Source of the DNA: Streptomyces sp. CBMA29 | GTDB lineage: Bacteria > Actinomycetota > Actinomycetes > Streptomycetales > Streptomycetaceae | DNA length: 64,000 nucleotides | Assembly: GCF_014596445.1 (NCBI RefSeq) | Contig: NZ_MECL01000088.1 | Location: 1 to 64,000, forward strand | Reading direction: 5' to 3' | Part shown: positions 9,574 through 17,232 of the stretch, in pieces | Numbering within the stretch: position 1 is the stretch's first letter | Layout of the letters: each line of letters starts with the position of its first letter | The notes under the pieces: model-generated | The model's input: only the letters and a program-made list of their open reading frames with translations | What the model was told of the DNA's origin: nothing | Database searches by the model: none | Position numbers and translations under genes: made by a program

Positions 9574-10918
9574 GACGTTCACCGCCCTCCCGCACCGAAG
9601 CCGCAATAAGGGCCGCCGCCGGCGAATAGCCACGCCCGGCATAGCGCCACTCTCCCGCCGTCACGACCGGGCCTTCGCCAAGGCCGAGGGCGTCCCGCTG
9701 CTCCGCCGCACGGTGGTCGGCACGGTCCCGCCGCAGAGCCGTGAGCGTGGTGGAGTACAGCCGGGACTTGGTGGAAAAGTGGCCGCCGTAACCGAGCATG
9801 TGGGCCCAGCGGCGCAGTCCGAGCGGTTCGAAGTCGGGCAGGCTGCCCAGCCACCAGCAGGTGGCGATCATGCGCAGCACGTGAGGACGTACCGGCAAGA
9901 GGACCAGGTCACGCGCCCGGTGGATACGGCCGTCGACGGCGCCGGCGGCCTCGGCGCCCTTGGTGGCGTACTTGGCGATGTATCCCGCCACGGCCCCCGC
10001 GGTCAGTTGCCCCGTGGCGAATTCGGCGATGGTCCGTACGTCGGCCTGAGAGCCGAAGCGGAGCAACCGCGGGCCAATGACGCGCGCACCCGGTGCGGCC
10101 AGGCGTACCAGTCCAGCCGCGGTGAGAATCGCGTCGGTCAGGAGAGCGGTAGTCGCCCATCCGGGCGGAGCCGTCTCCGGCCCGTCCGGACCGTCCAGCC
10201 GAACCACCGCGTGGAAGTGGATCAGGCCGCGCCGCTGGTACTCCGCCACCTTGGCGTACGAGAGCCGGACCGACTCCCCCAACTGCGCGCGCGACATACC
10301 GACTCGACGGGCAAGCTCGCGGCGTAGCTCTAGGGCGAAGCGGTGCCAGAGAGCACCCGCGTGGACTTGCCACAGGACAGCCCCCGCGTAGTCGTAGCAC
10401 CGCGGACACAGTGGCTCGCCGAGGCGAGGATCGTCCGACGCGTGATGCATGTGGCAGCCGACCGATTCGCCGTGCGAACACTGCTCCCCCGACCGACGCG
10501 GACGACACCGACGCTGTCGGCCATCCCGTTCACGTCGAGTGTGTACCGACCCGAAGCCCGGAGCCGTCAGCGTGACGAAGACCCGCGGGCGCCCCGCCAC
10601 GACGACAGGAGTCGACTTGCCGCCGACGAGCCCGGCCCGGATCAGGTAGTACGTGTCGGCCCGGTACGTTCGCGCGCAGGCCGAGCAGACGCTCGCCCGA
10701 CGATTGCCGCACGCGACCAGGAGGCGCCCGCCGTACGTCTGCGAGTCATGCGTCCACAGCACCTCGCCTGTGCGCGGGTCAATGAACGCCGACTGCCCGA
10801 CGAGATGAATCGGATTGGCGCAGCCGTTGAGACGGACGATGTTCCGGCGCCAGGCCGCGAAGTCGGGCTCTGCCGCCATGGCGACGAGTGAGGCGACGCT
10901 CTTCGGAGTCGCGTTCAT
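9563..10918 (-). CDS. repSA: rolling-circle replication initiator (RepSA family)
   Basis: Starts rolling-circle replication of the excised element by nicking its double-strand origin. The 451-residue product has paired cysteines (ASVCSACARTYRADTYYLIR and EPLCPRCYDYAG) that may bind zinc, motif 1 RVFVTLTAPGFGSVH, the HUH motif LIHFHAVVRLDG near residue 255, and the tyrosine motif AGYIAKYATKGAE near 335. The catalytic Tyr and Lys of the YxxK pattern are present. ATG 10918 overlaps the preceding gene's stop (ATGA), which supports it; the open frame extends upstream but without conserved sequence. All family motifs are intact. Confidence 0.93.
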   Translation of the reverse strand: MNATPKSVASLVAMAAEPDFAAWRRNIVRLNGCANPIHLVGQSAFIDPRTGEVLWTHDSQTYGGRLLVACGNRRASVCSACARTYRADTYYLIRAGLVGGKSTPVVVAGRPRVFVTLTAPGFGSVHTRRERDGRQRRCRPRRSGEQCSHGESVGCHMHHASDDPRLGEPLCPRCYDYAGAVLWQVHAGALWHRFALELRRELARRVGMSRAQLGESVRLSYAKVAEYQRRGLIHFHAVVRLDGPDGPETAPPGWATTALLTDAILTAAGLVRLAAPGARVIGPRLLRFGSQADVRTIAEFATGQLTAGAVAGYIAKYATKGAEAAGAVDGRIHRARDLVLLPVRPHVLRMIATCWWLGSLPDFEPLGLRRWAHMLGYGGHFSTKSRLYSTTLTALRRDRADHRAAEQRDALGLGEGPVVTAGEWRYAGRGYSPAAALIAASVREGGERHGA

Positions 10919-11163
10919 CGGCGACCGCCCCCGAACGCCTGCCACATGACAGCCGTGATGGCTTCCGGACGGGTCTTTGCGCTGAACCTCAGCGTGGGGT
11001 CGGTCAGCCAGAGTGCGGCGGCGTGCGCCGGGCACAACCAACGTTCAAAGCCATCGAGGCCGACCATGACGACCTGTTCCCGGCCGTCGCACGTCGGTCG
11101 TTCCGGCTCCCGCAACTCGCACTCAGGCGGGCGCAACTTGCGCGGGCGGTTGGCGGTGGACAC
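10915..11163 (-). CDS. small cysteine-containing AICE protein, unknown function
   Basis: An 82-residue protein between the membrane-protein gene and rep. It has spaced cysteines (ECELREPERPTCDGRE, then WLCPAHAAALWL) that could form a small zinc site, and an alpha-helical C-terminus (TRPEAITAVMWQAFGG). GTG 11163 is favoured by AAAGGAG ten bases upstream; ATG 11190 lies before that site. The stop overlaps the rep start. Small proteins of this type commonly precede rep in Streptomyces AICEs. A role in replication control is only suggested by position. Confidence 0.7.
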   Translation of the reverse strand: MSTANRPRKLRPPECELREPERPTCDGREQVVMVGLDGFERWLCPAHAAALWLTDPTLRFSAKTRPEAITAVMWQAFGGGRR

Positions 11164-11321
11164 AGTGTGAGTGCTCCTTTCACTGCTCATGTGGCGGATG
11201 GAGTGGGCTCCTGGCGGGGTCGGGTTTGGCGACTTCGCGCCCCGCTGGGAGCCGTTCGCGTGTATGCACGCGGGTCTTGATCTGGGCATGGCTGTCCCCT
11301 TCGTCGTGCGGGGAGGCTTGG

Positions 11322-11516
11322 TCAGAAGCGCAGTTGGCCGAGGAAGGTGCTCAGGCCGGTCAGCGCGGTGGTGACGAGTGGGGCCGCACCGGTCGCAGCG
11401 AGCAGGAACCCGAAGATTCCGCTGATCAGGACGTCCGGTAGCCGCAGATAGTGGATTCGCAGAAGAAACCAGATGAGGAGGCCGAGCAGTAGGACCGCCG
11501 ACACGGACACCAGCAC
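11322..11516 (-). CDS. small two-helix membrane protein (Spd-like)
   Basis: A 64-residue, very hydrophobic protein with two predicted membrane helices: about residues 1-19 (MLVSVSAVLLLGLLIWFLL) and about 28-60. GTG 11516 has GAGGGGG six bases upstream. It lies 13 bases after the tra stop on the same strand, so it belongs to the transfer operon. Spread (Spd) proteins at this position in Streptomyces plasmids and AICEs help move DNA between hyphal compartments; that role is inferred from size, topology and position, not from a specific motif. Confidence 0.72.
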   Translation of the reverse strand: MLVSVSAVLLLGLLIWFLLRIHYLRLPDVLISGIFGFLLAATGAAPLVTTALTGLSTFLGQLRF

Positions 11517-11529
11517 GGTTCGCCCCCTC

Positions 11530-12918
11530 TCAGACGTCGTCGTCGCGGTCGAGGCGTTCCAGGACGGCGGTCGCGCCGGTGCCCTTGGCTGAGCCGAAGT
11601 CGCTTACTGGGTCGTGCAGTTCGGTGAGGTACGGCGTCAGGTGCGCGTACGCGGCGGCCGTTGATTCCGCGTCCGTCTCAGAGATCAGGTGGGAGCGGGC
11701 GCGTTCCCAGCCGTCGCCAGAGGCGAGTACGGCGGTGCCGGCCTGGTCGGGGCGGATGGCTTGGGCGGCCTTGAGGGCATCGGGGTTGAGGTCGCCAAGG
11801 GCCATCTCCGCTGTACCGGGATCGGCGACCCGATGGCAGACCCGGCCGCCGAGTTGGGCGCGCAGGGCAGTCACTCCCGGTCCGAGGTCGGAGCCGACTC
11901 TCTGACCCGCCACGATGAGGAACACGCCGAGCGCGGCGCCGAGTTGGGCGAGCCGGATGAGCGCCGTACCGGCCGCGTGCGCCTCGTCCTTCTCCGTGCG
12001 GTTGGCAATAAGGAACAACTCCGCCAACTCGTCCACGATGACGACGACCGGGACAGGCCGCTTCTCCTCCGGCAGCCCCCAGACGTTCCGGACGTGTGCC
12101 GCCCGGCATATCGCCATGCGCTCCTGCGTGAGGCTGACGAGAGCAGATAACAGCGTCACCGCCTGCGTGCGGTTGGTGGCCAGAGCGGAGAGCCGGGGTC
12201 CGTACAGTGACAGCTCCATGCCGCCTTTGCAGTCAATTCCGACGAGGGCGACCGGTTGCGGTGCCAGCCCGGCAACGAGTGCGTTGATCAGGGTCGACTT
12301 GCCCGAGCGTGTGGCTCCCACGATGAGCCAATGGGGTATCTGGCGAAGGTCGATCACCCAGCGGGCGCCGGTTTCCAGCACGCCAACAGCAACGCTCAGG
12401 AGACGATCACCGCTTCGGGTCGCGGGCAGGCGCGGTTCGTTGAGCGGATCGGCAGCCGAGGCCGAGATCCGTATGAAGCCGGGTTTCCACGCCGTGACGC
12501 GTACGGCGTGTACGAGCCAGGTCTCGGCGAAGGCCGGCGCCGCCTTGGCGAAGTCCTGCGGTATCTGTCCAGGGAGAAGGCGTACGACGAACCAGAAGCC
12601 GCCTGCCGTGGGGCGTACGGTCCCGCGCCGGGGAACCCGCGGTTGTGGCGGAGGCGCGCCGTTGCCCACGAGGCCGGACACGACGGTCAGCGCTGCCTTA
12701 CGGCTCACCGCCAGCCCGCACCCGGCCATCAAGGGCCGCCACGTACGGCTGATGCGTACGCACGCGACGGGGAAGCAGACGAGGAGCCACCATGCCGCCG
12801 GGTATCGGCGGCGCAGGGCGGGCCCAGCGATGATGAGGCCGGTCACCAGCGCGAGGCCGCCCGTGAAGACGAGGGTCGCGGCAGCGTGCCCGGCGGATAA
12901 GGCGGCGTGATTCGTCAC
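11530..12918 (-). CDS. traSA: FtsK/SpoIIIE-like conjugative DNA translocase (TraSA type)
   Basis: Single-protein DNA pump that moves double-stranded element DNA between mycelia. The 462-residue product has two N-terminal membrane helices (about 10-70), then the FtsK motor with Walker A IVGATRSGKSTLINAL near residue 210 and Walker B PVVVIVDELAELF near 305, followed by LIVAGQRVGSDLGPGV. GTG 12918 overlaps the upstream gene stop (GTGA) and is therefore preferred over codons further up the open frame. Length and motifs agree with AICE Tra proteins. Probably repressed by the GntR protein encoded divergently, since unregulated Tra is harmful to the host. Confidence 0.94.
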   Translation of the reverse strand: MTNHAALSAGHAAATLVFTGGLALVTGLIIAGPALRRRYPAAWWLLVCFPVACVRISRTWRPLMAGCGLAVSRKAALTVVSGLVGNGAPPPQPRVPRRGTVRPTAGGFWFVVRLLPGQIPQDFAKAAPAFAETWLVHAVRVTAWKPGFIRISASAADPLNEPRLPATRSGDRLLSVAVGVLETGARWVIDLRQIPHWLIVGATRSGKSTLINALVAGLAPQPVALVGIDCKGGMELSLYGPRLSALATNRTQAVTLLSALVSLTQERMAICRAAHVRNVWGLPEEKRPVPVVVIVDELAELFLIANRTEKDEAHAAGTALIRLAQLGAALGVFLIVAGQRVGSDLGPGVTALRAQLGGRVCHRVADPGTAEMALGDLNPDALKAAQAIRPDQAGTAVLASGDGWERARSHLISETDAESTAAAYAHLTPYLTELHDPVSDFGSAKGTGATAVLERLDRDDDV

Positions 12919-13271
12919 TGACCGGCCCCCTTGCCGGTCGGCGCAGGAGCCGACGGGGCCGAGAACGGCAGAATCTCCGCGGCCCGGAAGGCGACTCCGT
13001 GCCGACCGTCGTTCTCCCACGGCGTGGCCACGAGATCCCGCACGTGCACCGGCATCCCGAGCTGCACACCGCTCGGCTCCCCCGCCACGCTCACATTCAC
13101 TACGTCCGCGGACCCGGCGGACATGAGGCACAGGCCGACCTGAAAGACCGTCCGGCCGGTGTCGCGGTCGACCCGAAGCTGCCCGGTCTCACGGTTGGCG
13201 ACACGCGGAGCCGGGGGCACCGCGCAGATGATCGCCGTGTACTTGGTGGTGTCGATCGGAAGGCTTGCCAC
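12915..13271 (-). CDS. SCO3933-family AICE regulatory protein
   Basis: A 118-residue protein directly upstream of tra. It shows the family pattern IDTTKYTAIICAVPPAPRV, then RDTGRTVFQVGLCL, LGMPVHVRDLVATPWE and GVAFRAAEILPF. These proteins occur in AICEs and are counted as regulators or activators of excision and replication; the biochemical role is not known. GTG 13271 is chosen because GAGGAG stands nine bases upstream; ATG 13292 has no ribosome binding site. It is the first gene of the leftward core operon and sits next to the operator region. Confidence 0.82.
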   Translation of the reverse strand: MASLPIDTTKYTAIICAVPPAPRVANRETGQLRVDRDTGRTVFQVGLCLMSAGSADVVNVSVAGEPSGVQLGMPVHVRDLVATPWENDGRHGVAFRAAEILPFSAPSAPAPTGKGAGQ

Positions 13272-13324
13272 TTCTCTGAACTCCTCTGTCATCGGGGGTG
13301 AGTCGGCGTACGCCGACTCTGATT

Positions 13325-13379
13325 GACAACCCGTAGTACGGGTCGAGAGTCCAGAGTGCGACCCGTAGTACGGGTTGTC
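13325..13379. promoter_or_regulatory. double palindrome operator/promoter region of the AICE core operon
   Basis: Two copies of a 15-base near-palindrome ACCCGTAGTACGGGT sit at 13329-13343 and 13361-13375 in inverted context: GACAAC flanks the left copy and GTTGTC the right, so 13325-13345 and 13359-13379 are inverted repeats of 21 bases. The pair lies between the leftward SCO3933-type gene and the rightward gntR gene. It looks like a binding site for a dimeric regulator that controls leftward transcription. Confidence 0.75.
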
Positions 13380-13403
13380 AAGTGATTCGAGATGCGGGAC
13401 GCT

Positions 13404-13452
13404 ACTTGCTCGCGAGCTAGTAAGCGCTCTACTTGCTTGCGCGCGAGCAAGT
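13404..13452. promoter_or_regulatory. ACTTGCT/AGCAAGT boxes, probable GntR repressor operators
   Basis: ACTTGCT (13431-13437) and AGCAAGT (13446-13452) form an exact inverted repeat with 8 bases between. A second, imperfect pair, ACTTGCT and AGCTAGT at 13404-13421, lies just upstream. They end 25 bases before the gntR start codon. KorSA-like GntR repressors of AICEs autoregulate through repeats of this kind, so autorepression is likely. Confidence 0.72.
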
Positions 13453-13476
13453 ACGACCGAACGCAACGGAGGCCCG

Positions 13477-14217
13477 ATGCCAGCGGAGAACACGCAGCCG
13501 AAGTACCGCCAGATCGCGGACTACCTGCGCCGTGGCATCCTGGACGGGACGTATCCCGCCGGCCAGCCGCTCCCCTCCGAAGAGGCACTGGCGAAGCAGT
13601 TCGGCGTGACGCGCCCAACCGTCCGCCAGGGCCTCACTGAGCTGCGCGCGTCAGGACTAGTCGAGGCCATCATGGGCCGCGGTACGTTCGCCCGCTCGCC
13701 GCACAGCCGCCCCAGCCACAGCCGCCCCCGCGGCGTGCGACGGACGAGGGACGGCAGCTACGCCGAGGCAGATGGCATCCACTGGCTCAACGCCGAGGAA
13801 CCGGTCGCCACCCGCACGGACGCCCCGCTCGCCGTGGCCGACCTCCTACGCATCCCGCCAGGTGAGCCGTTGTTCACGTACGACTCGTTGCAGACGGCGG
13901 AGCCGGGCCGCCTCCGCCAGCTCCACCGCACTTACGTGCCGTTCTCCATCCTGGTCGGCACGAAGTACGAGGAAGAGCCGCCCCCGCCGGCGCCGGACCT
14001 CTACACAGCGCTGACCGACCTGGGCCACGAGCTCCACTTCACCGAATACTTGCGCCCCCGGATGCCTCTCCCCGACCAGGCCCAAGCCCTCCGCCTCCCC
14101 GAAGGCGTCCCGGTCCTGACCATCCTCCGCCTCACCCTCAACCAGGACGACAAGCCCCTCGCCCTGGAGGAGTTCCAGCTCCCCGGCGACGACCTGGAAC
14201 TTGCCTACCCCCTCTGA
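13477..14217 (+). CDS. GntR/HutC-family repressor (KorSA-like)
   Basis: A 246-residue regulator with an N-terminal winged helix (KYRQIADYLRRGILDGTYPA, LPSEEALAKQFGVTRPTVRQ, ASGLVEAIMGRGTFA, residues about 8-75) and a C-terminal UTRA ligand-binding domain (about 95-240). ATG 13477 is preceded by GGAGG at a good distance; the open frame reaches further upstream but through the operator boxes. In AICEs such KorSA-type proteins keep the element quiescent by repressing tra/pra-type promoters, and that is the likely role here given the divergent arrangement over the operator region. The ligand of the UTRA domain is unknown. Confidence 0.9.
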   Translation: MPAENTQPKYRQIADYLRRGILDGTYPAGQPLPSEEALAKQFGVTRPTVRQGLTELRASGLVEAIMGRGTFARSPHSRPSHSRPRGVRRTRDGSYAEADGIHWLNAEEPVATRTDAPLAVADLLRIPPGEPLFTYDSLQTAEPGRLRQLHRTYVPFSILVGTKYEEEPPPPAPDLYTALTDLGHELHFTEYLRPRMPLPDQAQALRLPEGVPVLTILRLTLNQDDKPLALEEFQLPGDDLELAYPL

Positions 14218-14721
14218 CCCCAGCACCGCCCTGGCTCAAACTTTCTCTACGTCTTCAAGGCTCCCGGCTCCGCTACCGCTCCGCCGGGCGCGCTTCCCGG
14301 CTGCGGCTTGCGCCCACGCTCCTGCCTTCGGCCCGCTCGGCGCCGCCTCGCCGCCGCGCGCCCGCGACGGGGTGGCCCGGAGGGGATGAGGTGATACCGC
14401 ACAGCCGAGGTCAAGACGATGCCTCCGGCGGGGGCGCTCAGGCTCCGAGATGGGCCCTCACCCGCCGGCGTCCGCGCGTTCGTCGTGGTCAGGGTGGGTG
14501 CTCCCATCCCACCTGCCATCGACCCGGGCAAGCCGAGCAGACGCGGCCCAGGGCGTCAAGGTCGTTCGTCCAGCAGGGCGCTCCACCTTGACGCCCTGAA
14601 CCACGCCCGCTCCACAGGAGTGCGGGCCGACGGCAGACGGGATGGGAGAGGAAGATGGGCGCGAGGCCGGCCCGCAAAAAAATCGGACATACAGGTGACG
14701 GTTCGTGCGTAACCTAACCCC
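14218..14721. other. intergenic stretch with a 12-bp inverted repeat
   Basis: No gene can be supported over these 504 bases. The clear structure is a perfect 12-bp inverted repeat: GGGCGTCAAGGT at 14551-14562 and ACCTTGACGCCC at 14585-14596, with a 22-base loop. No T-run follows it. It could be a terminator for gntR, a single-strand origin or a recognition site; sequence alone does not decide. Confidence 0.5.
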
Positions 14722-15285
14722 ATGCCTGACGAAACTCCGACGGAATTCCTAGCGGACCTCAACAGCGGCTCACCACTTGAGTTGATCTTGCGTGGTCATC
14801 TGTGGATAGAGGCTCGACTGATCCAATACCTCTCCGCCGTCGTCCCGTTCCCTGATCGGGTTGACTTTGGCCGCTTCACGTACCCGCAGAAGCTCAGCCT
14901 CGCTGCGGCGCACGGGGTCCTGGAGAAGGACGACGTTCCGGCTTACCTAAAGGTCAATGCACTCCGGAACAAGATCGCGCACCGCCTGGATGCGGCCCTC
15001 AGCCAGTCAGATGAGGTCGAGCTCGTCAACTGCCTTAGCCCGCGCTTGCGGGATGCCGCGCTCCTGGACCAACCCGAAGTGGCCCAACGGCCTTGGCCGG
15101 ACGTTACGCGCTTCGTGCTCGCTGCGATGATCCTCGTCCTCGATGCTGGACACGCGAAGCTTCTCCGCCTCAAGGAAGAGGGCCGACGGGTTACCGAGCC
15201 ATTGGAAAACGCAGTGGTCGTTTCCCAGGATCCGCAAGTCCCTGACGGCGCCTCACCCGTTGGCGCAGCTCACAAAGACAGTTAA
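14722..15285 (+). CDS. uncharacterised cargo protein with a HEPN-like RX4H motif
   Basis: A 187-residue soluble, mostly helical protein, starting at ATG 14722. I do not recognise a named family. Residues about 75-90 contain LKVNALRNKIAHRL, in which RNKIAH fits the RX4-6H motif of HEPN ribonucleases and follows a helix as it does in that fold. HEPN proteins are often RNA-cutting toxins in toxin-antitoxin or abortive-infection systems. No adjacent MNT-type antitoxin is evident on the same strand. A 50-bp element repeated elsewhere in the cargo lies just past the gene. The nuclease role is inferred from the motif only. Confidence 0.62.
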   Translation: MPDETPTEFLADLNSGSPLELILRGHLWIEARLIQYLSAVVPFPDRVDFGRFTYPQKLSLAAAHGVLEKDDVPAYLKVNALRNKIAHRLDAALSQSDEVELVNCLSPRLRDAALLDQPEVAQRPWPDVTRFVLAAMILVLDAGHAKLLRLKEEGRRVTEPLENAVVVSQDPQVPDGASPVGAAHKDS

Positions 15286-15339
15286 AGGACGGGCTTCACG
15301 TGCCGCCCATGTGCCCTGTCGGAAAGCCCAAAGATGCTT

Positions 15340-15389
15340 TACGAGGCCGTACGAGGTCAGCTCGGAGCCGAAGTACTCGTCCTCCAAAC
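15340..15389 (+). repeat. 50-bp dispersed repeat, copy 1
   Basis: 41 of 50 positions match 16732-16781. The best conserved part is CCGTACGAGGTCAGC; both end in TCCAAAC. It lies 55 bases after the stop of the HEPN-like gene. Confidence 0.7.
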
Positions 15390-15527
15390 CGGTGCTGTAC
15401 AGCAGCGAAGTACAGCAACTACTGCGACCGGCAACGGCCAAAGGATGCCCTCACCGGCCAGTTGACCAGGCCCGCACACCTCGACGACTGTCACGCCCGT
15501 AGTTCGCATCGAGGGGCACAAAACACG

Positions 15528-15558
15528 AAGGCCTCACATGTATTCCATGCGAGGCCTT
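15528..15558 (-). terminator. hairpin after the 29-residue ORF
   Basis: AAGGCCTC (15528-15535) pairs with GAGGCCTT (15551-15558), extended by CATG/CATG pairs after one mismatch, with a 5-base loop. It follows the tiny ORF by 10 bases on the minus strand and probably ends that transcript. It may also work for the plus strand, where TGTTCGT follows. Confidence 0.7.
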
Positions 15559-15568
15559 GTTCGTCAGC

Positions 15569-15658
15569 TCAGGTAAGGGGTGCGCCAGCAAGGAAATTCG
15601 TGATGATCGCTTGGGTCGTTTCCATACCTGCGATCACTAGCATCTTGAATTTAATCAT
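15569..15658 (-). CDS. 29-residue hydrophobic peptide
   Basis: A short ORF, MIKFKMLVIAGMETTQAIIT plus nine more residues, ending in AGAPLT. It is worth calling because AAAGGAG stands eight bases before the ATG, the ATG overlaps the stop of the preceding small ORF (ATGA), and a hairpin terminator follows the stop directly. It has a short basic start and a hydrophobic middle, which could be a membrane peptide or a secreted signal. No family is recognised. Expression is not proven. Confidence 0.45.
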   Translation of the reverse strand: MIKFKMLVIAGMETTQAIITNFLAGAPLT

Positions 15659-15822
15659 GATGAGCTCCTTTCGTTCGAAGTTGGACTACCGGATTCCGGA
15701 TTGCTGCTTTTCAGGACCTGGATTCCGTAATTCAGACCTACTGCGACCAAAACGAGCATCACGAACAACCATGCGGGAATTGAACCCGCCCCACAAACCC
15801 CTGACCTCAACTGACGACGCAT
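15655..15822 (-). CDS. small single-span membrane protein
   Basis: A 55-residue ORF from ATG 15822 with one clear membrane helix (IPAWLFVMLVLVAVGLNYGI, about residues 18-37) and a polar Ser-rich tail ending NERSSS. Its 3' end carries the ribosome binding site of the 29-residue ORF and overlaps its start. The ribosome binding site of this ORF itself is weak, and a start at an internal GTG/ATG in the helix is possible. No family is recognised. It is probably one transcription unit with the tiny ORF, transcribed against the flanking genes. Confidence 0.42.
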   Translation of the reverse strand: MRRQLRSGVCGAGSIPAWLFVMLVLVAVGLNYGIQVLKSSNPESGSPTSNERSSS

Positions 15823-16059
15823 CACACCGTACCACTCGTCCTGCCCGCACCCTCCCCTTCTCGGACTGGCCCTGTATACGGAAGTCGAACCCATACGACT
15901 GGGACCACTTTGGCACCACGCGCTGTGCCCCCGGCCGACAACCCTCAGCTCGCGCGAACGACCGATCGGACCCCCGAAGGCATCTGACCTGCGGAAACCC
16001 TTGACCGATGATCTGGGGGTCGAGTGGGCCAATTCTCGCCTACTACGTTCCGTGCATGA

Positions 16060-16629
16060 GTGCTGACACTCGAATGTATGGGTAGAGACCGCACCGATCA
16101 GCAGCTTGTGTGCGAGGAGTGCCGCGATCCGGGGCGGCCGGCGTACGCGCGAGGGGTCTTGCCGCTGGACGTGGTGCAGTGTGAACCCTGTTGGAACCGG
16201 TTGGCCAATAAGCTGGCGGAGATCGACGGGGCGACGGACAGTCCGAGGGCCGAACCCGATCCGGAGAACCTGGGTTGGATCGAGCCCGAGGGGTGCCCCA
16301 AGTGCGGGATGGAAGTGCGCGTGATGCCCACCAACTACGACCGCTGGGTGAACCTCTCGACCGTGCCCATGCGGGCCAAGGAAGTGCCACACCGCTTCCG
16401 ATGGCGGGTGCTGACGGTTCCCGCTCGGCACTCGGTCCATCCCGTCGCCATGATCGCGGTGCGCGTCGGCGGGCTCGAACCCATGCCGGACGACATGGTG
16501 ATACCCGCACACACCGTCGAGTGCCAGGACCCCGCCGCGCGGGCCAAGGTCGAAGAGGCGTGGCGAGCGGACCGAGCCCGGCAGGCGTGGGTGTCGCCCG
16601 CCGCCGAGGAGTTCGAGGACGACGAGTAG
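16060..16629 (+). CDS. zinc-ribbon-like cargo protein (probable DUF6083)
   Basis: A 189-residue protein with two Cys pairs near the N-terminus (VCEECRDPGRP and VQCEPCW), a second zinc-knuckle GCPKCGMEV near residue 80 and the stretch TNYDRWVNLSTVPMRAKEVP, which resembles the DUF6083 proteins common in Streptomyces. The C-terminus is charged (EEFEDDE). Function is unknown; metal or nucleic-acid binding is plausible from the cysteines. Start codon uncertain: GTG 16060 or ATG 16078; neither has a clear ribosome binding site, so the mRNA may be leaderless. The second copy of the 50-bp repeat follows about 100 bases downstream. Confidence 0.65.
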   Translation: MLTLECMGRDRTDQQLVCEECRDPGRPAYARGVLPLDVVQCEPCWNRLANKLAEIDGATDSPRAEPDPENLGWIEPEGCPKCGMEVRVMPTNYDRWVNLSTVPMRAKEVPHRFRWRVLTVPARHSVHPVAMIAVRVGGLEPMPDDMVIPAHTVECQDPAARAKVEEAWRADRARQAWVSPAAEEFEDDE

Positions 16630-16731
16630 CCGGCGCGCCCCGCGTGCCCGCCGCGTGCCCGTCTGACGGGTGCGTGGCGGGGTCTCACGGGGAACAGCGG
16701 GCCGGACGCCCCGGAGGCCCCGGAGGCCCCG

Positions 16732-16781
16732 TACGGGGCCGTACGAGGTCAGCACGAGGCCACCGCACTCGTCTTCCAAAC
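16732..16781 (+). repeat. 50-bp dispersed repeat, copy 2
   Basis: Matches 15340-15389 at 41 of 50 positions and has the same length and orientation. It again stands downstream of a plus-strand cargo gene (stop at 16629). Confidence 0.7.
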
Positions 16782-16833
16782 TAGTTCGGCCAGTTTTGCC
16801 GAGCGGACAGCGGCCTTGCGTGCGTACCAAGCC

Positions 16834-17232
16834 TCAGGATACTTCGGAGCCGCGCCCCTTCTCGGTCTGCCGGACGATGTAGTCGAAGCCCATGCGGCTG
16901 AGCACGTTGCCGCCGACGTTGGGGTCGTGCAGGCCGGCCAGGAAGCGCCGGTAGGGCTCGGCGTGGGGGCCGTGGTAGTCGAGGCTGAGACGGCCCGACA
17001 GGATCGCGTCGATGATCAGCACGACCGCCTGGAGGAAGTGGTCGTAGTTGGCTGCCGTGCACTCGATTCCAGAACCGCCGGAGAGCCAGCCGGCGAGCAA
17101 GGGCTCCAGGTAGACGGTCGCGGCGCAGGTCTCGGAGGGCCTCCACAGCGAGACGAATGCCTGGAATTCCTCGCAGCTCATCTCGACGTGACTGTAAACG
17201 CGCACGTCAGCGGGTCGTAATGATGGGGTCAC
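16834..17232 (-). CDS. hypothetical protein
   Basis: A 132-residue soluble protein starting at GTG 17232, seven bases after a GAGG ribosome binding site. It begins TPSLRPADVRVYSHVEMSCE and includes ECTAANYDHFLQAVVLIIDA, FLAGLHDPNVGGNV and MGFDYIVRQTEKG. I recognise no family and no catalytic motif. It lies alone on the minus strand between the zinc-ribbon gene and the prim-pol operon, in the cargo part of the element. Codon use is high-GC and normal for the region, which supports a real gene. Confidence 0.55.
   Translation of the reverse strand: MTPSLRPADVRVYSHVEMSCEEFQAFVSLWRPSETCAATVYLEPLLAGWLSGGSGIECTAANYDHFLQAVVLIIDAILSGRLSLDYHGPHAEPYRRFLAGLHDPNVGGNVLSRMGFDYIVRQTEKGRGSEVS

Larger units (their letters stand above)
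15286..15568. other. non-coding stretch containing a repeated 50-bp element and a terminator
   Basis: I see no gene between the HEPN-like gene and the tiny ORF. It holds the 50-bp repeat described at 15340-15389 and the hairpin at 15528-15558, which are listed separately. Confidence 0.4.

Noticed and set aside
14419..14712. 97-codon plus-strand frame between gntR and the HEPN-like gene
   Set aside because: No ribosome binding site, Arg/Pro-rich random composition, and it runs across the inverted repeat.
15300..16004. 234-codon plus-strand frame
   Set aside because: It crosses two minus-strand ORFs with better signals and a terminator, and its sequence has no domain.
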